From: Syntrophomonadaceae bacterium
Lineage (GTDB): Bacteria > Bacillota > Dethiobacteria > DTU022
Assembly: GCA_007131435.1 (NCBI GenBank)
Contig: SLQM01000188.1
Coordinates: 1-34,045 of the forward strand
Reading direction: 5' to 3'
DNA length: 34,045 nucleotides
Made by a program: the position numbers and the translations under genes. Shown one piece after another: positions 1 to 8,286 of the stretch. A model generated the notes under the pieces. That model did no database searches, had not been told where the DNA came from, and saw nothing but the letters and a program-made list of their open reading frames with translations. Numbering within the stretch: position 1 is the stretch's first letter; the number at the start of each line of letters is the position of its first letter.

Positions 1-281
1 ATCTCACCGCCAAAAAGCTGTAAGCTCTGCTGGCAGGCTATAATTTCAATGCCCTGCTCTGCAGTCTGCTTCAATACTTCAAAAAGCGTTGGGAATTCGC
101 CAATTTTTACTTTTTCCGCTTCACCTTTGACCAGGTTTTTTAAACCCAGCCCCAGGAAATATACTGTGGCATCCTGTCCCATTGCCTTTGCTGTCTGGGC
201 CAAAATCAATGGTGAATAAAGCCTTTCAGGGGTATCTGTCCCACTTGTCTGCACGTAAAGGATCTTATTTGCTTCTGCCAT
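1..281 (-). CDS. DsrE family protein, partial (C-terminus outside window)
   Basis: Open minus-strand frame from ATG (279-281) to window edge: MAEANKILYVQTSGTDTPERLYSPLILAQTAKAMGQDATVYFLGLGLKNLVKGEAEKVK..., DsrE-like fold pattern; directly adjacent to tusA-like gene. Confidence 0.75.
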   Translation of the reverse strand, partial: MAEANKILYVQTSGTDTPERLYSPLILAQTAKAMGQDATVYFLGLGLKNLVKGEAEKVKIGEFPTLFEVLKQTAEQGIEIIACQQSLQLFGGE

Positions 282-282
282 C

Positions 283-639
283 TCAAGAATCCTCCTTTCC
301 ACCTTTTTGAACCAGGAAGTGATACTCGTCTCCATCCTGTCTCATGGTAACCAGCTGATGCCCTGCCCTTTTAGCCCAGCGCGGTATGTCTTCTGCTGAA
401 GCCGGATCATCGGCAACCAGTTCCATCAGGTTGCCTTCTTCCAGGGTATCTATTTCTTCCTTGGCCCGCATGACAGGCACCGGGCAATAAAGACCGACAC
501 AATCAACCAGGTGTATTTTCAACTTGTCATCACTTGTGCACCTGTATCTTCCATCTTCAGGATCGGGACAAATAGGTTTGTCACAAAAAGGGCAGCTGCA
601 ACCTTTTGCCTTATCCTGTTCTTGTTTATTCATGTTCAT
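283..639 (-). CDS. TusA/SirA-family sulfurtransferase with N-terminal Cys-rich extension
   Basis: VDCVGLYCPVPVMRAKEEID is the TusA CPxP motif; N-terminal CSCPFCDKPIC looks metal-binding. Confidence 0.85.
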   Translation of the reverse strand: MNMNKQEQDKAKGCSCPFCDKPICPDPEDGRYRCTSDDKLKIHLVDCVGLYCPVPVMRAKEEIDTLEEGNLMELVADDPASAEDIPRWAKRAGHQLVTMRQDGDEYHFLVQKGGKEDS

Positions 640-684
640 TAAAATGACCTCCCATAATAGCTTTTTAAAACCACCTAAACCTGC

Positions 685-1068
685 TTAGTTTTCTGCTTTC
701 ACCTTTGCCCTGTAATCTTCAATTGCTTTATGCAGGGCATCGGCACCCAGGTTAGAGCAGTGCATTTTATTCCCGGGAAGCCCTTCCAGCTCTTCAGCAA
801 CCTGTTTATTGGTAATTTTCATTGCTTCATCAAGGGTTTTACCCTTGGCCATTTCAGATACCATACTTGAAACGGCTATTGCTGCACCACATCCAAAGGT
901 TAAATACTTAATATCTTCAATCCGGTCATCTTTAACTTTAATTGTGAACTTCATCATATCGCCACAAACGGGGTTTCCTACTTCTCCCGTACCATCGGGG
1001 TTATCGAGCTCTCCAATATTGCGCGGCTTGGTGAAATGCTCCATTACTTTATCGCTATACTCAGGCAT
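685..1068 (-). CDS. Fe-S cluster assembly scaffold, NifU/IscU N-terminal family
   Basis: YSDKVMEHFTKPRNIGELDNPDGTGEVGNPVCGDMMKF and FGCGAAIAVSSMVSEMAKGK, three conserved Cys. Confidence 0.93.
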   Translation of the reverse strand: MPEYSDKVMEHFTKPRNIGELDNPDGTGEVGNPVCGDMMKFTIKVKDDRIEDIKYLTFGCGAAIAVSSMVSEMAKGKTLDEAMKITNKQVAEELEGLPGNKMHCSNLGADALHKAIEDYRAKVKAEN

Positions 1069-2248
1069 TCTGTTTAGCCTCCTTCATAAACTGGTGGTAA
1101 AGCGGAGACATGCTCCGCAAAATATTGGTAACTTCAGCCAGCTGTTCGGTAATGTATGGAATATCTTCTACGCTGCTTCCCGGCCCCGCGGTAAGCTGCA
1201 GGGAGCCCTGGGCCAGCTCGGGAGGAACACCGATCGCTGATAAAACATGAGATGATTTTAAGGCCTGCGAAGTACAGGATGAGCCGCTTGAAACGCTGAT
1301 GCCGGCCATGTCTAAACGCATCAGCAGGGCTTCTCCTTCAACAAAGCTAACTGATATGTTAAGGTTTCGCGGCACCCTCTTCTCCGGGTGGCCGTTTAAA
1401 TGTAAATATGGTATGGCGCTAAAAAGACTCTCTTTTAGCTTATCCCTGAAAAAAGCAGCTTCTTTTGCACGTTCTTCAAGCTGAACGGCTGCAATGCGCG
1501 CCGCTTCGCCAAGGCCGGCAATGAGGGCAACATTTTCTGTTCCGGCCCGCAGCCCTTTTTCCTGGGTCCCCCCTTCAACCAGGGGTGTTAACCTTACTCC
1601 ACGCTTGACAAATAGCGCCCCTGTACCTTTGGGCCCGTAAAACTGGTCTCCCGCCAGTGAAAGCATATCTATACCGAGCTTTTGAACATCAACAGGAATC
1701 CATCCTACTGCTGCTGCTGCATCGGTGTGAAAAACAACATTACTTTCTTTTGCTACAGCTACCAGTTCTGCGAGGGGTTGTATGGTCCCTATTTCCTGGT
1801 TAGCGGCCTGGATAGTGACCAAAATAGTCTCGCCTGTAATCGCGTCGGCCAGGTCCCGGGGGTGAACCAGCCCGTATTCATCTACCGGAAGCTCTGTTAT
1901 AGAAAACCCTTCCTTTTTCAAGGTTTTAAGCTGGTTAAGAATAGAAAAATGCTCAACCGGAGAAGTGATAATGTGCTTCCCCTTCTTCATATTGGCTTTT
2001 GCAAAACCTTTAACTGCCAGGTTGTTTGCTTCCGAAGCAGATGCAGTAAAAATAATATTTCCTGCATCTGCACCTATTAGCCGTCCTACATTTTCCCGGG
2101 CCTCCTGCAGGGCTTTACGGGGCATTTCCCCTAAACTATGACCACTTGAAGGGTTACCATAATGCTCGGTTAAAAGTGGAAGCATCTTCTCTATAATTGC
2201 TTTTTCAACAGGGGCTGCTGCTGTATAATCAAGGTTTATTTTTTTCAT
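1061..2248 (-). CDS. Cysteine desulfurase, NifS/IscS family
   Basis: PLP-binding HTDAAAAVGW...LSLAGDQFYGPKGTGALF and active-site SGSSCTSQ; the ORF track starts at 2266, but MKKINLDYTAAAP at 2248 has an AGAGGGA Shine-Dalgarno; overlaps the nifU-like start. Confidence 0.93.
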   Translation of the reverse strand: MKKINLDYTAAAPVEKAIIEKMLPLLTEHYGNPSSGHSLGEMPRKALQEARENVGRLIGADAGNIIFTASASEANNLAVKGFAKANMKKGKHIITSPVEHFSILNQLKTLKKEGFSITELPVDEYGLVHPRDLADAITGETILVTIQAANQEIGTIQPLAELVAVAKESNVVFHTDAAAAVGWIPVDVQKLGIDMLSLAGDQFYGPKGTGALFVKRGVRLTPLVEGGTQEKGLRAGTENVALIAGLGEAARIAAVQLEERAKEAAFFRDKLKESLFSAIPYLHLNGHPEKRVPRNLNISVSFVEGEALLMRLDMAGISVSSGSSCTSQALKSSHVLSAIGVPPELAQGSLQLTAGPGSSVEDIPYITEQLAEVTNILRSMSPLYHQFMKEAKQNA

Positions 2249-2312
2249 TTTAAACATCCCTCTCAAAGCTTTCAGCTGAGTCTTGACTAATTCATCAAAT
2301 AATTATATAATT

Positions 2313-2329
2313 CCTATAAGAATTATAGG
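2313..2329. promoter_or_regulatory. Palindromic operator candidate over the -10 element
   Basis: CCTATAA-GAA-TTATAGG, 7-bp perfect arms, covers TATAAT of the nifS promoter. Confidence 0.6.
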
Positions 2330-2350
2330 TTATTTATAGCGGCGTGTCAA
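2322..2350 (-). promoter_or_regulatory. Sigma70-type promoter of the nifS-nifU-tusA-dsrE operon
   Basis: Minus strand: TTGACA (2350-2345), exact 17-nt spacer, TATAAT (2327-2322). Confidence 0.85.
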
Positions 2351-2516
2351 GGGCATCAAGGGTTAAAATAATATTGCAGTAGGAATATTTAAAAAACCTT
2401 GGCTGCTAGGATATAATAAATTTTAAAGGGCTTTCCCTTTAAGCTGATCAACCTGGTTGCACTTAGAAGGTAACAATCAGGCCCAGCAAATAAAACTAAA
2501 AGGAGCGAATTAAAGA

Positions 2517-3014
2517 ATGAAAACAAAGGAAAATCTGATGGCAGCTTTTGCCGGGGAATCACAGGCTAACAGGAAATACCTGGCCTTTTCCAAAAAGGCA
2601 GAAAAAGACGGTTTCAAGAATGTTGCCCGTATTTTTAAGGCTATTGCCGAAGCTGAAACTATTCATGCTTTAAAACACTTTGAAATTGCCGGTAAAGTAA
2701 ATGACACCCTTGAAAACCTGAAAGCTGCAGCTGAAGGTGAACACTATGAATTCTCGGAAATGTATCCTGAATTTATTGAAACAGCCAAACAGGAAGGAGA
2801 TAATAAGGCACTTCAGAGTTTTGAGTACGCCAATGCAGCAGAAAAAGTGCACGGCGGAATATTCAATGATCTAAAAGAAGCGGTTGCCAAAGGTTCTGAC
2901 TCAGAAGACAAAAATGTTTACCTCTGTCCCGTATGCGGGTGGGTAGGCTTTGATCCCGTTCCCGATAAATGCCCGATCTGTAATACGGCAAAAAAAGCTT
3001 TCCAGCAGTTTTAA
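2517..3014 (+). CDS. Rubrerythrin
   Basis: N-terminal ferritin-like diiron domain (GESQANRKYLAFS, EAETIHALKH) and C-terminal rubredoxin-like YLCPVCGWVG...CPICNTAK. Confidence 0.95.
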   Translation: MKTKENLMAAFAGESQANRKYLAFSKKAEKDGFKNVARIFKAIAEAETIHALKHFEIAGKVNDTLENLKAAAEGEHYEFSEMYPEFIETAKQEGDNKALQSFEYANAAEKVHGGIFNDLKEAVAKGSDSEDKNVYLCPVCGWVGFDPVPDKCPICNTAKKAFQQF

Positions 3015-3032
3015 ACAACTTGCTAAATCTTA

Positions 3033-3059
3033 AAGGGGCACTTTTTATAAGTGCCCCTT
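3033..3059. terminator. Bidirectional terminator between rubrerythrin and the CotH-domain gene
   Basis: AAGGGGCACTT...AAGTGCCCCTT hairpin, T-rich flank. Confidence 0.8.
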
Positions 3060-3074
3060 CTTAATTATCCTCAC

Positions 3075-6000
3075 CTAATTCCATTCATCAAAGATAAACA
3101 TTTCCTCTTCACTTAGGTTAAAGTAACTTTTTAAGTGGTTTAGAACATGCTCCTGGCGAAGTTCGGCAAAATTGCGCAGAACTTCCACCTGCCTGTGCCA
3201 GCGGTCCATTGACCCTCCCCACCTGTCCAGGTGCCTTGGCATTTCCGGCTCGATATTGGATGCCAGTTCATCAATCTTTTCTATAACCCTTTCTGTCTTG
3301 AAGGTATTATTGAGATGGAAGGCTGAGCGCTCGATAAACCTTTCCCTGAAATCGGAGTTGCGAAGTAACCCGTTAATCAGGTCGGTATTCAGGTTGCGCC
3401 ACGGCCCGGTCCCCCCCGGCAGGGTTGCATAAGCCAGGGTGTTGTTTGCATGATTGCCCTCCCAAAAGCCCCAGTCAAGGTCGAAAGTAATCCAGCGCCA
3501 TTTGCCATCTTCGTTCTGTTCACGCCAGAAACGGATATTAGCCAGGTCGGTCTGGGCAAAGTAGATTTGTGCTATCCAGTAATCTATATAGTTATCAATA
3601 TCCATCATGGCCGCCACGTGATTATAGCTATCCGGGTTTGAAAGGTCATTGCTGCGCACAAAATCAAGCATATCCCTGTAATGATCGTTGGAGCCAGTCC
3701 GTACCCAACCGTTACCCTGCAGCAGGTCTACCCGGTCAGGATCAACCCCATGATTGTAATGAAGATAATGATTGTTTATCCTTTCCCGCAAGTTATAAAT
3801 ACCCCAGTACTGCCCATTGATATAAAGAACTGTCTGACGGTAAGCCTGGTAATCATAATGCTCCAGGTCCAACAGGCTTGTCATAAAAATATCCCTGATC
3901 TTGGAAAACTGCCAGTCCTGGCCAGAAGTGCGCAGGGTTAGGCCTTTATTTGAAAGCGGCTTTTCGGGATAGAAGTCGGGGAAAAAGGGATAGGTAAATT
4001 CGTTATACCCGTAAATGTTGCGGGCAAAAAGGTTAAAAGATTTCTGCGGCTCTGCCCGGCTATACTGGCCGGCAATTCTTAAACCAAGGTCAAAACTGAA
4101 TCCTGCCTCGCCACCCGGTTCAAAAAACTCCATGTGGACGGGAATTTCTATATTTTGCCAAAAATTTGCACCCCGGTAGGGGAAATATGATGCGCCCCCC
4201 CGCCCTTTCATGTAGATGCCCCGAACAGGATCAAAAAAATCATCCGGGTCACCCATAATTGATATAACTGGCAGGTGGTGATCATCGCCGATGAAAAATG
4301 TACGGTTTACCGTCGGACCGGGCAGTTTTCCTTCTTCAAAAACCCTGGCCCTCAAAACAGTGGTCTCTGTTATTTCGATAGGCCCGCTGTAAAGTTTGCC
4401 TTCTTCATAAGAGGGGGTTTGAAGCCTGGTGTCTTCAGTAATAAATATCTGTCCATTATAGCGGGATAAATGAGCAGCTGGCTCCCTACCGTTTAAAGTG
4501 TAACGAATTTCTGCATCCGGTGAATCGGTAAAAAGCTCCACCGTTACTGGGTTGTCAAAAAAACCGCCCTGGGAAGATACCCGGGTAATGGCACCAAAAC
4601 CGCTGAAGACTTCCCCCTCATTCGGTGCGCCCGGAGAAGCTTTCTTAAAGAAAGTGCGGTTCCCACTCCCGCCCGGGCAGTGGCCTACAGATAAATCAGG
4701 CAGCAGTTTGCCGGAATGCAGGCTGTCTAACACCAGGCCGGTTGGATGGGTCAGGGATATGGTTTCACCTGTCGCCTGGATCTGGTAATTAGTGTGCAGG
4801 TAGTCATTTTCAGGATCCCTGCGATCTTTACGGGAAGCAAATACAAGCAGGTAATCACCTGGATTAATTTCGACAGAGGGCAGTACCCAGCGGAACAGAT
4901 CATCCTCATCATCTGAGAGGCCGAAACCTTCAAGATTTACCGGCTCAGTGCCCTGGTTGTGCAGCTCAATCCAATCCGGGTAGTCTCCATCTTCATCGGC
5001 GATTGTGGTCAGGTTCTCAGCCATAACTTCACTAATTATCAGGGTTCCCTCTTCTACTGCAGGATAAGCAGCCAACTCTTCATAGCCCATTGTTTTATTA
5101 ACTTCGCCGGGTGTGGGACGGGGAAAGAACAGCCAGGAATCTGGATCACCGGGATCGCGGCCGTATGAAATATCATCATGCTGAGCTCGTATGGGGATCA
5201 AATCAATAGTTTTTCCATCTGGTGTTTTAAATACCAGTTCATCATCTCGATCATTTAAACCAAAGTTAACATGCAAAAAGGGGTTGTCAGGATCATCAAT
5301 GTTCTTACCCGAGGCAAAAATAATTAGGTATTCCCCGGGCCCGATTGTAACACCGGGAAACCTCCACTTGAAAGGGTTACTTTCTTTATCTGAGAGCCAG
5401 TATCCTTCGAGATTAATATTTGCATCTCCGGAATTATAAAGTTCAATCCACTCATGCAGTTCGCTGTCTTCATCCATTATGGAAGTATAATTGCGTACTA
5501 AAAATTCATTAATATAAACGGGGTGGTCTTGGGCTCCAGGCAGATTAAAAACATCTTCATAAGGCTCTTTTTCGTTCGGTTCTCCCGGAGTGGCATCCAG
5601 GAAATAAGCCCATTCATCACCATAAGGCTGAGGGCGACCGAATGAAATATTTGATGGAATTTTTTCTTCGAAAACGATCTCATCCAGTATACGGCCGTCA
5701 ATATGACCAAACACCACGGCATCACCGCTGCGGTTGATTCTAAAATCGGTATGCAGGTTTTCACGATCAGGGCTTGACCGATTTTTACCGGATGCAAAAA
5801 CAACCAGGTGTTCACCGGGTTCTATGACAATACCTGGGAACATCCACTGCATGGGTTCATCAGGATCATTGGATAGCCAGTAGCCCTCAAGATTGATGGC
5901 CCTGCTCTTCGGGTTATGTATCTCGATCCAATCCGGGTAATCTCCATCTTCGTCCTGCAGCACAACCCTATTGCTGGCCATTATTTCGGTTATCATTAAA

Positions 6001-6116
6001 TCCTTACCGTCTACACTTAAAGCAACCAGCAGTAAGATAAGCACAATAAAAAAAACCAGAAGCCCAAATGTCATCCAACCTCTTTCAGTTTTACGGGGCT
6101 TATTTCTATAATACAT
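3075..6116 (-). CDS. Membrane-anchored protein with three lamin-tail (LTD) domains, chitobiase-C-like domain and CotH kinase domain
   Basis: One N-terminal TM; three repeats of DEDGDYPDWIE(I/L)HN...NLEGYWLS...PGEYLxxFASGKN; CotH-like ...LRTSGQDWQ...RDIF..., NGQYWGIYNLRERI and ITFDLDWGFW. Confidence 0.87.
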   Translation of the reverse strand: MYYRNKPRKTERGWMTFGLLVFFIVLILLLVALSVDGKDLMITEIMASNRVVLQDEDGDYPDWIEIHNPKSRAINLEGYWLSNDPDEPMQWMFPGIVIEPGEHLVVFASGKNRSSPDRENLHTDFRINRSGDAVVFGHIDGRILDEIVFEEKIPSNISFGRPQPYGDEWAYFLDATPGEPNEKEPYEDVFNLPGAQDHPVYINEFLVRNYTSIMDEDSELHEWIELYNSGDANINLEGYWLSDKESNPFKWRFPGVTIGPGEYLIIFASGKNIDDPDNPFLHVNFGLNDRDDELVFKTPDGKTIDLIPIRAQHDDISYGRDPGDPDSWLFFPRPTPGEVNKTMGYEELAAYPAVEEGTLIISEVMAENLTTIADEDGDYPDWIELHNQGTEPVNLEGFGLSDDEDDLFRWVLPSVEINPGDYLLVFASRKDRRDPENDYLHTNYQIQATGETISLTHPTGLVLDSLHSGKLLPDLSVGHCPGGSGNRTFFKKASPGAPNEGEVFSGFGAITRVSSQGGFFDNPVTVELFTDSPDAEIRYTLNGREPAAHLSRYNGQIFITEDTRLQTPSYEEGKLYSGPIEITETTVLRARVFEEGKLPGPTVNRTFFIGDDHHLPVISIMGDPDDFFDPVRGIYMKGRGGASYFPYRGANFWQNIEIPVHMEFFEPGGEAGFSFDLGLRIAGQYSRAEPQKSFNLFARNIYGYNEFTYPFFPDFYPEKPLSNKGLTLRTSGQDWQFSKIRDIFMTSLLDLEHYDYQAYRQTVLYINGQYWGIYNLRERINNHYLHYNHGVDPDRVDLLQGNGWVRTGSNDHYRDMLDFVRSNDLSNPDSYNHVAAMMDIDNYIDYWIAQIYFAQTDLANIRFWREQNEDGKWRWITFDLDWGFWEGNHANNTLAYATLPGGTGPWRNLNTDLINGLLRNSDFRERFIERSAFHLNNTFKTERVIEKIDELASNIEPEMPRHLDRWGGSMDRWHRQVEVLRNFAELRQEHVLNHLKSYFNLSEEEMFIFDEWN

Positions 6117-6250
6117 CTAAACAACCTTTCTTTTAAATCGGCCTAACAGTCATCAGTTTTATTAGTTTGACCTGGTAGTAACTATGAGCTATTATCTTAA
6201 TAATAAAGCCTGTAAAGGCTAAAGACAACCCTAACGAGGAGGAATATTTA

Positions 6251-6424
6251 ATGCAAAGCTACGTATGTGAACTCTGTGATTATACTTATGACCCGGGTAT
6301 AGGAGACATAGAAAATGGTGTTGCCCCGGGAACAGCTTTTGAAAACCTGCCCGACGACTGGAAATGCCCCGTATGCGGTGCAGAAAAGGATGAGTTCCAG
6401 GCTGTCCCTGACAAATCGCTATAA
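6251..6424 (+). CDS. Rubredoxin (57 aa, absent from the supplied ORF track)
   Basis: [57 protein letters not shown]; CxxC...CPVCG pair; GAGGAGG Shine-Dalgarno. Confidence 0.95.
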   Translation: MQSYVCELCDYTYDPGIGDIENGVAPGTAFENLPDDWKCPVCGAEKDEFQAVPDKSL

Positions 6425-6486
6425 AAATCAGGGCGGCTCATACTTCGTTTGAAAATACTATCCACCTGACTTGCAATATACGACAA

Positions 6487-6513
6487 GCGGGACAGTTACA
6501 GTAACTGTCCCGC
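6487..6513. terminator. Perfect inverted repeat / likely intrinsic terminator of rubredoxin
   Basis: GCGGGACAGTTAC-A-GTAACTGTCCCGC, 13-bp perfect arms followed by ATAATTTTTT on + strand. Confidence 0.65.
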
Positions 6514-6599
6514 ATAATTTTTTAAATAGTTTAACTTGTTTCATACCTGTTATCTCTGAACATTGGCAGTCGTTAAGAGAGGTGAATAGTTCCGTTCCC

Positions 6600-6878
6600 T
6601 CAATGATCAAGCTGTTCTACTACATACTGGCCAAACACCCAAAACCCTACCCAGCTTATATTATATTTTTTGTCAACCATATCCTTACGGATATAAAAAG
6701 GTATACCCTCTACTTCAGTTTTCTCAAAATCATTTTCCTCTGCTGGTTTGCCTGCTCGCACGGCAGGGATATATACACAGCCACCTCAGCCGCCGCGGCT
6801 TGCCATGTAGAGAACGTGAGGGCCGCCCGCTTTTTTCATTTTTTCCAGCGCTGCTGCAGAAACTGACAGGTTAGACAT
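6600..6878 (-). CDS. HesB-like selenoprotein (92 aa; UGA at codon 31 read as Sec)
   Basis: Minus strand: MSNLSVSAAALEKMKKAGGPHVLYMASRGG-U-GGCVYIPAVRAGKPAEENDFEKTEVEGIPFYIRKDMVDKKYNISWVGFWVFGQYVVEQLDH; GGGAGG Shine-Dalgarno 7 nt before ATG; frame open both sides of UGA 6788-6786; Sec sits where HesB/IscA proteins have the conserved Cys of a GGCxG-like motif; SECIS-like hairpin follows. Confidence 0.82.
6751..6788 (-). promoter_or_regulatory. Bacterial SECIS-like element
   Basis: mRNA UGA-18 nt-CCUGC(CGUGCGA)GCAGG; 5-bp stem with GU-containing loop. Confidence 0.7.
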
Positions 6879-6977
6879 TATAAAACCTCCCGGAAATATT
6901 TGTAGTTTCTTAATCAAACAAAAGCAATTAAGAATCATTACTAAAATTATATCATAAAGGGAAGGCTTGTGCTGTTT

Positions 6978-8120
6978 TCAGGAACCGCCATTTATAAAAC
7001 CCTCTTCTTTCAAAATTCCGTGAAAGGCCTGCCTGGCATCGCTGATCGCTTTCAACCGCCACTTCTCCTCCAGGGGATAAAAAAGCTCGCTAAAATCAGC
7101 TATTGCCTGCTCAGCAGCTTTAGCGCTAACCGCACCGTAATGATAAACCCGGTTCTCATTAATCATCGCTTCAAGGCTTTTTAAGGCAGCGGGCAGAGAA
7201 TCGCCGTAAGTGCCAAACTCAAAACTGGTTGCATAAAATGGCTTTTCGGGGTAAAGATCTTTCATCAACAGGTAAAAGTAATCGATCATATCGCCCTGCA
7301 TCTGGTAAAATTCTTCAGGGTTTGTTTTAACTACCAGCGGATAATTAAATTCCTTTACCAAGTCACCGGAGGCACGGCTTTCATGGACTGAGTTGACCAA
7401 AGTCATCTGGTAACGCGGCCCATAACCGCTGTGCATGTCGATAAAAAGAACCTTCTTATAAGGTTCAATGGTATTATAGAAAATATTATTCATGATCACG
7501 GCTGACTCTTCAAAGCTTTTTCCCCCGTAATAGAGGCCCTTTGGATTAACATATTGGCCCATGTGCACAGCTTCACGGAAAGATCCTGATCCCATTCTCA
7601 CGTAGCGACCCAAAAGCTGAAGGAAGAAAAATAACCCCCTTACCTGCTTCAACGGCGAAGGAGGGTTTAAGAATAGTTCTAATTCACTGTAGCGCGCGTT
7701 AACATGATCACGAACCAGTTGGGGATCATAGATAAAATTACGGTTTAAATCAACGTTATTCTCATTAACCCTACGACGTTTATCCATGCCCCAGGGGTTG
7801 ATGGGAGATGCGAAGATTAAACCAGTTGTCTCAGGGTTCAGACAGTGAAGATACTCTTCTGCAAAAAGCCTTATCACGGCATTACCGATATAGCCTTCAA
7901 TACCGTGCAGTCCGCAGGAAAGCATTAGCAGGAGATCATTATCTCTAAGCGGAGCTGCTTCGATAACCTCTGTTGTCAATTGATCCTCAAAACCTCTAAG
8001 TGGGTGGCTTTTCAGGCATGCTTCCGGCCAGTAATCTTTCACTTTAGTTAAAAGGGCACGAAATTCGGCCCTATTATCTAAATATGTCTCAGCAAAGAAT
8101 CGGTGATCGCTTTTTTCCAC
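6978..8120 (-). CDS. DUF2817 / M14-like zinc carboxypeptidase family protein
   Basis: LMLSCGLHGIEGYIGNAV (HxxE), NNVDLNRNF, FIDMHSGYG; the ORF track starts at 8201, but a GTG at 8120 has a strong GGAAGGAG Shine-Dalgarno. Confidence 0.82.
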   Translation of the reverse strand: MEKSDHRFFAETYLDNRAEFRALLTKVKDYWPEACLKSHPLRGFEDQLTTEVIEAAPLRDNDLLLMLSCGLHGIEGYIGNAVIRLFAEEYLHCLNPETTGLIFASPINPWGMDKRRRVNENNVDLNRNFIYDPQLVRDHVNARYSELELFLNPPSPLKQVRGLFFFLQLLGRYVRMGSGSFREAVHMGQYVNPKGLYYGGKSFEESAVIMNNIFYNTIEPYKKVLFIDMHSGYGPRYQMTLVNSVHESRASGDLVKEFNYPLVVKTNPEEFYQMQGDMIDYFYLLMKDLYPEKPFYATSFEFGTYGDSLPAALKSLEAMINENRVYHYGAVSAKAAEQAIADFSELFYPLEEKWRLKAISDARQAFHGILKEEGFINGGS

Positions 8121-8286
8121 GAACCATGCTCCTTCCAGGTCATTACAATTAGAGTGTTTATAATTTATCAATAATTTTACATAGTGATTGTATCCCATCA
8201 AAAATAATTAGACAATATAGAAATAATGATTTTTCTTTGCAGGAGGAATTAGTAAAGCTGTAGAAAATTGTTTCCATCCTTTAATC

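Noticed and set aside
809-1240. 143-aa plus-strand ORF
   Set aside because: Antisense to clear nifU-like and nifS-like genes
6786-6788. Treating the UGA as a nonsense mutation (pseudogene)
   Set aside because: Frame continues with sensible sequence, UGA replaces a conserved Cys position and a SECIS-like hairpin follows
6471-6866. 131-aa plus-strand ORF
   Set aside because: Antisense to the Shine-Dalgarno-led selenoprotein frame, runs through a terminator hairpin, no recognisable motif
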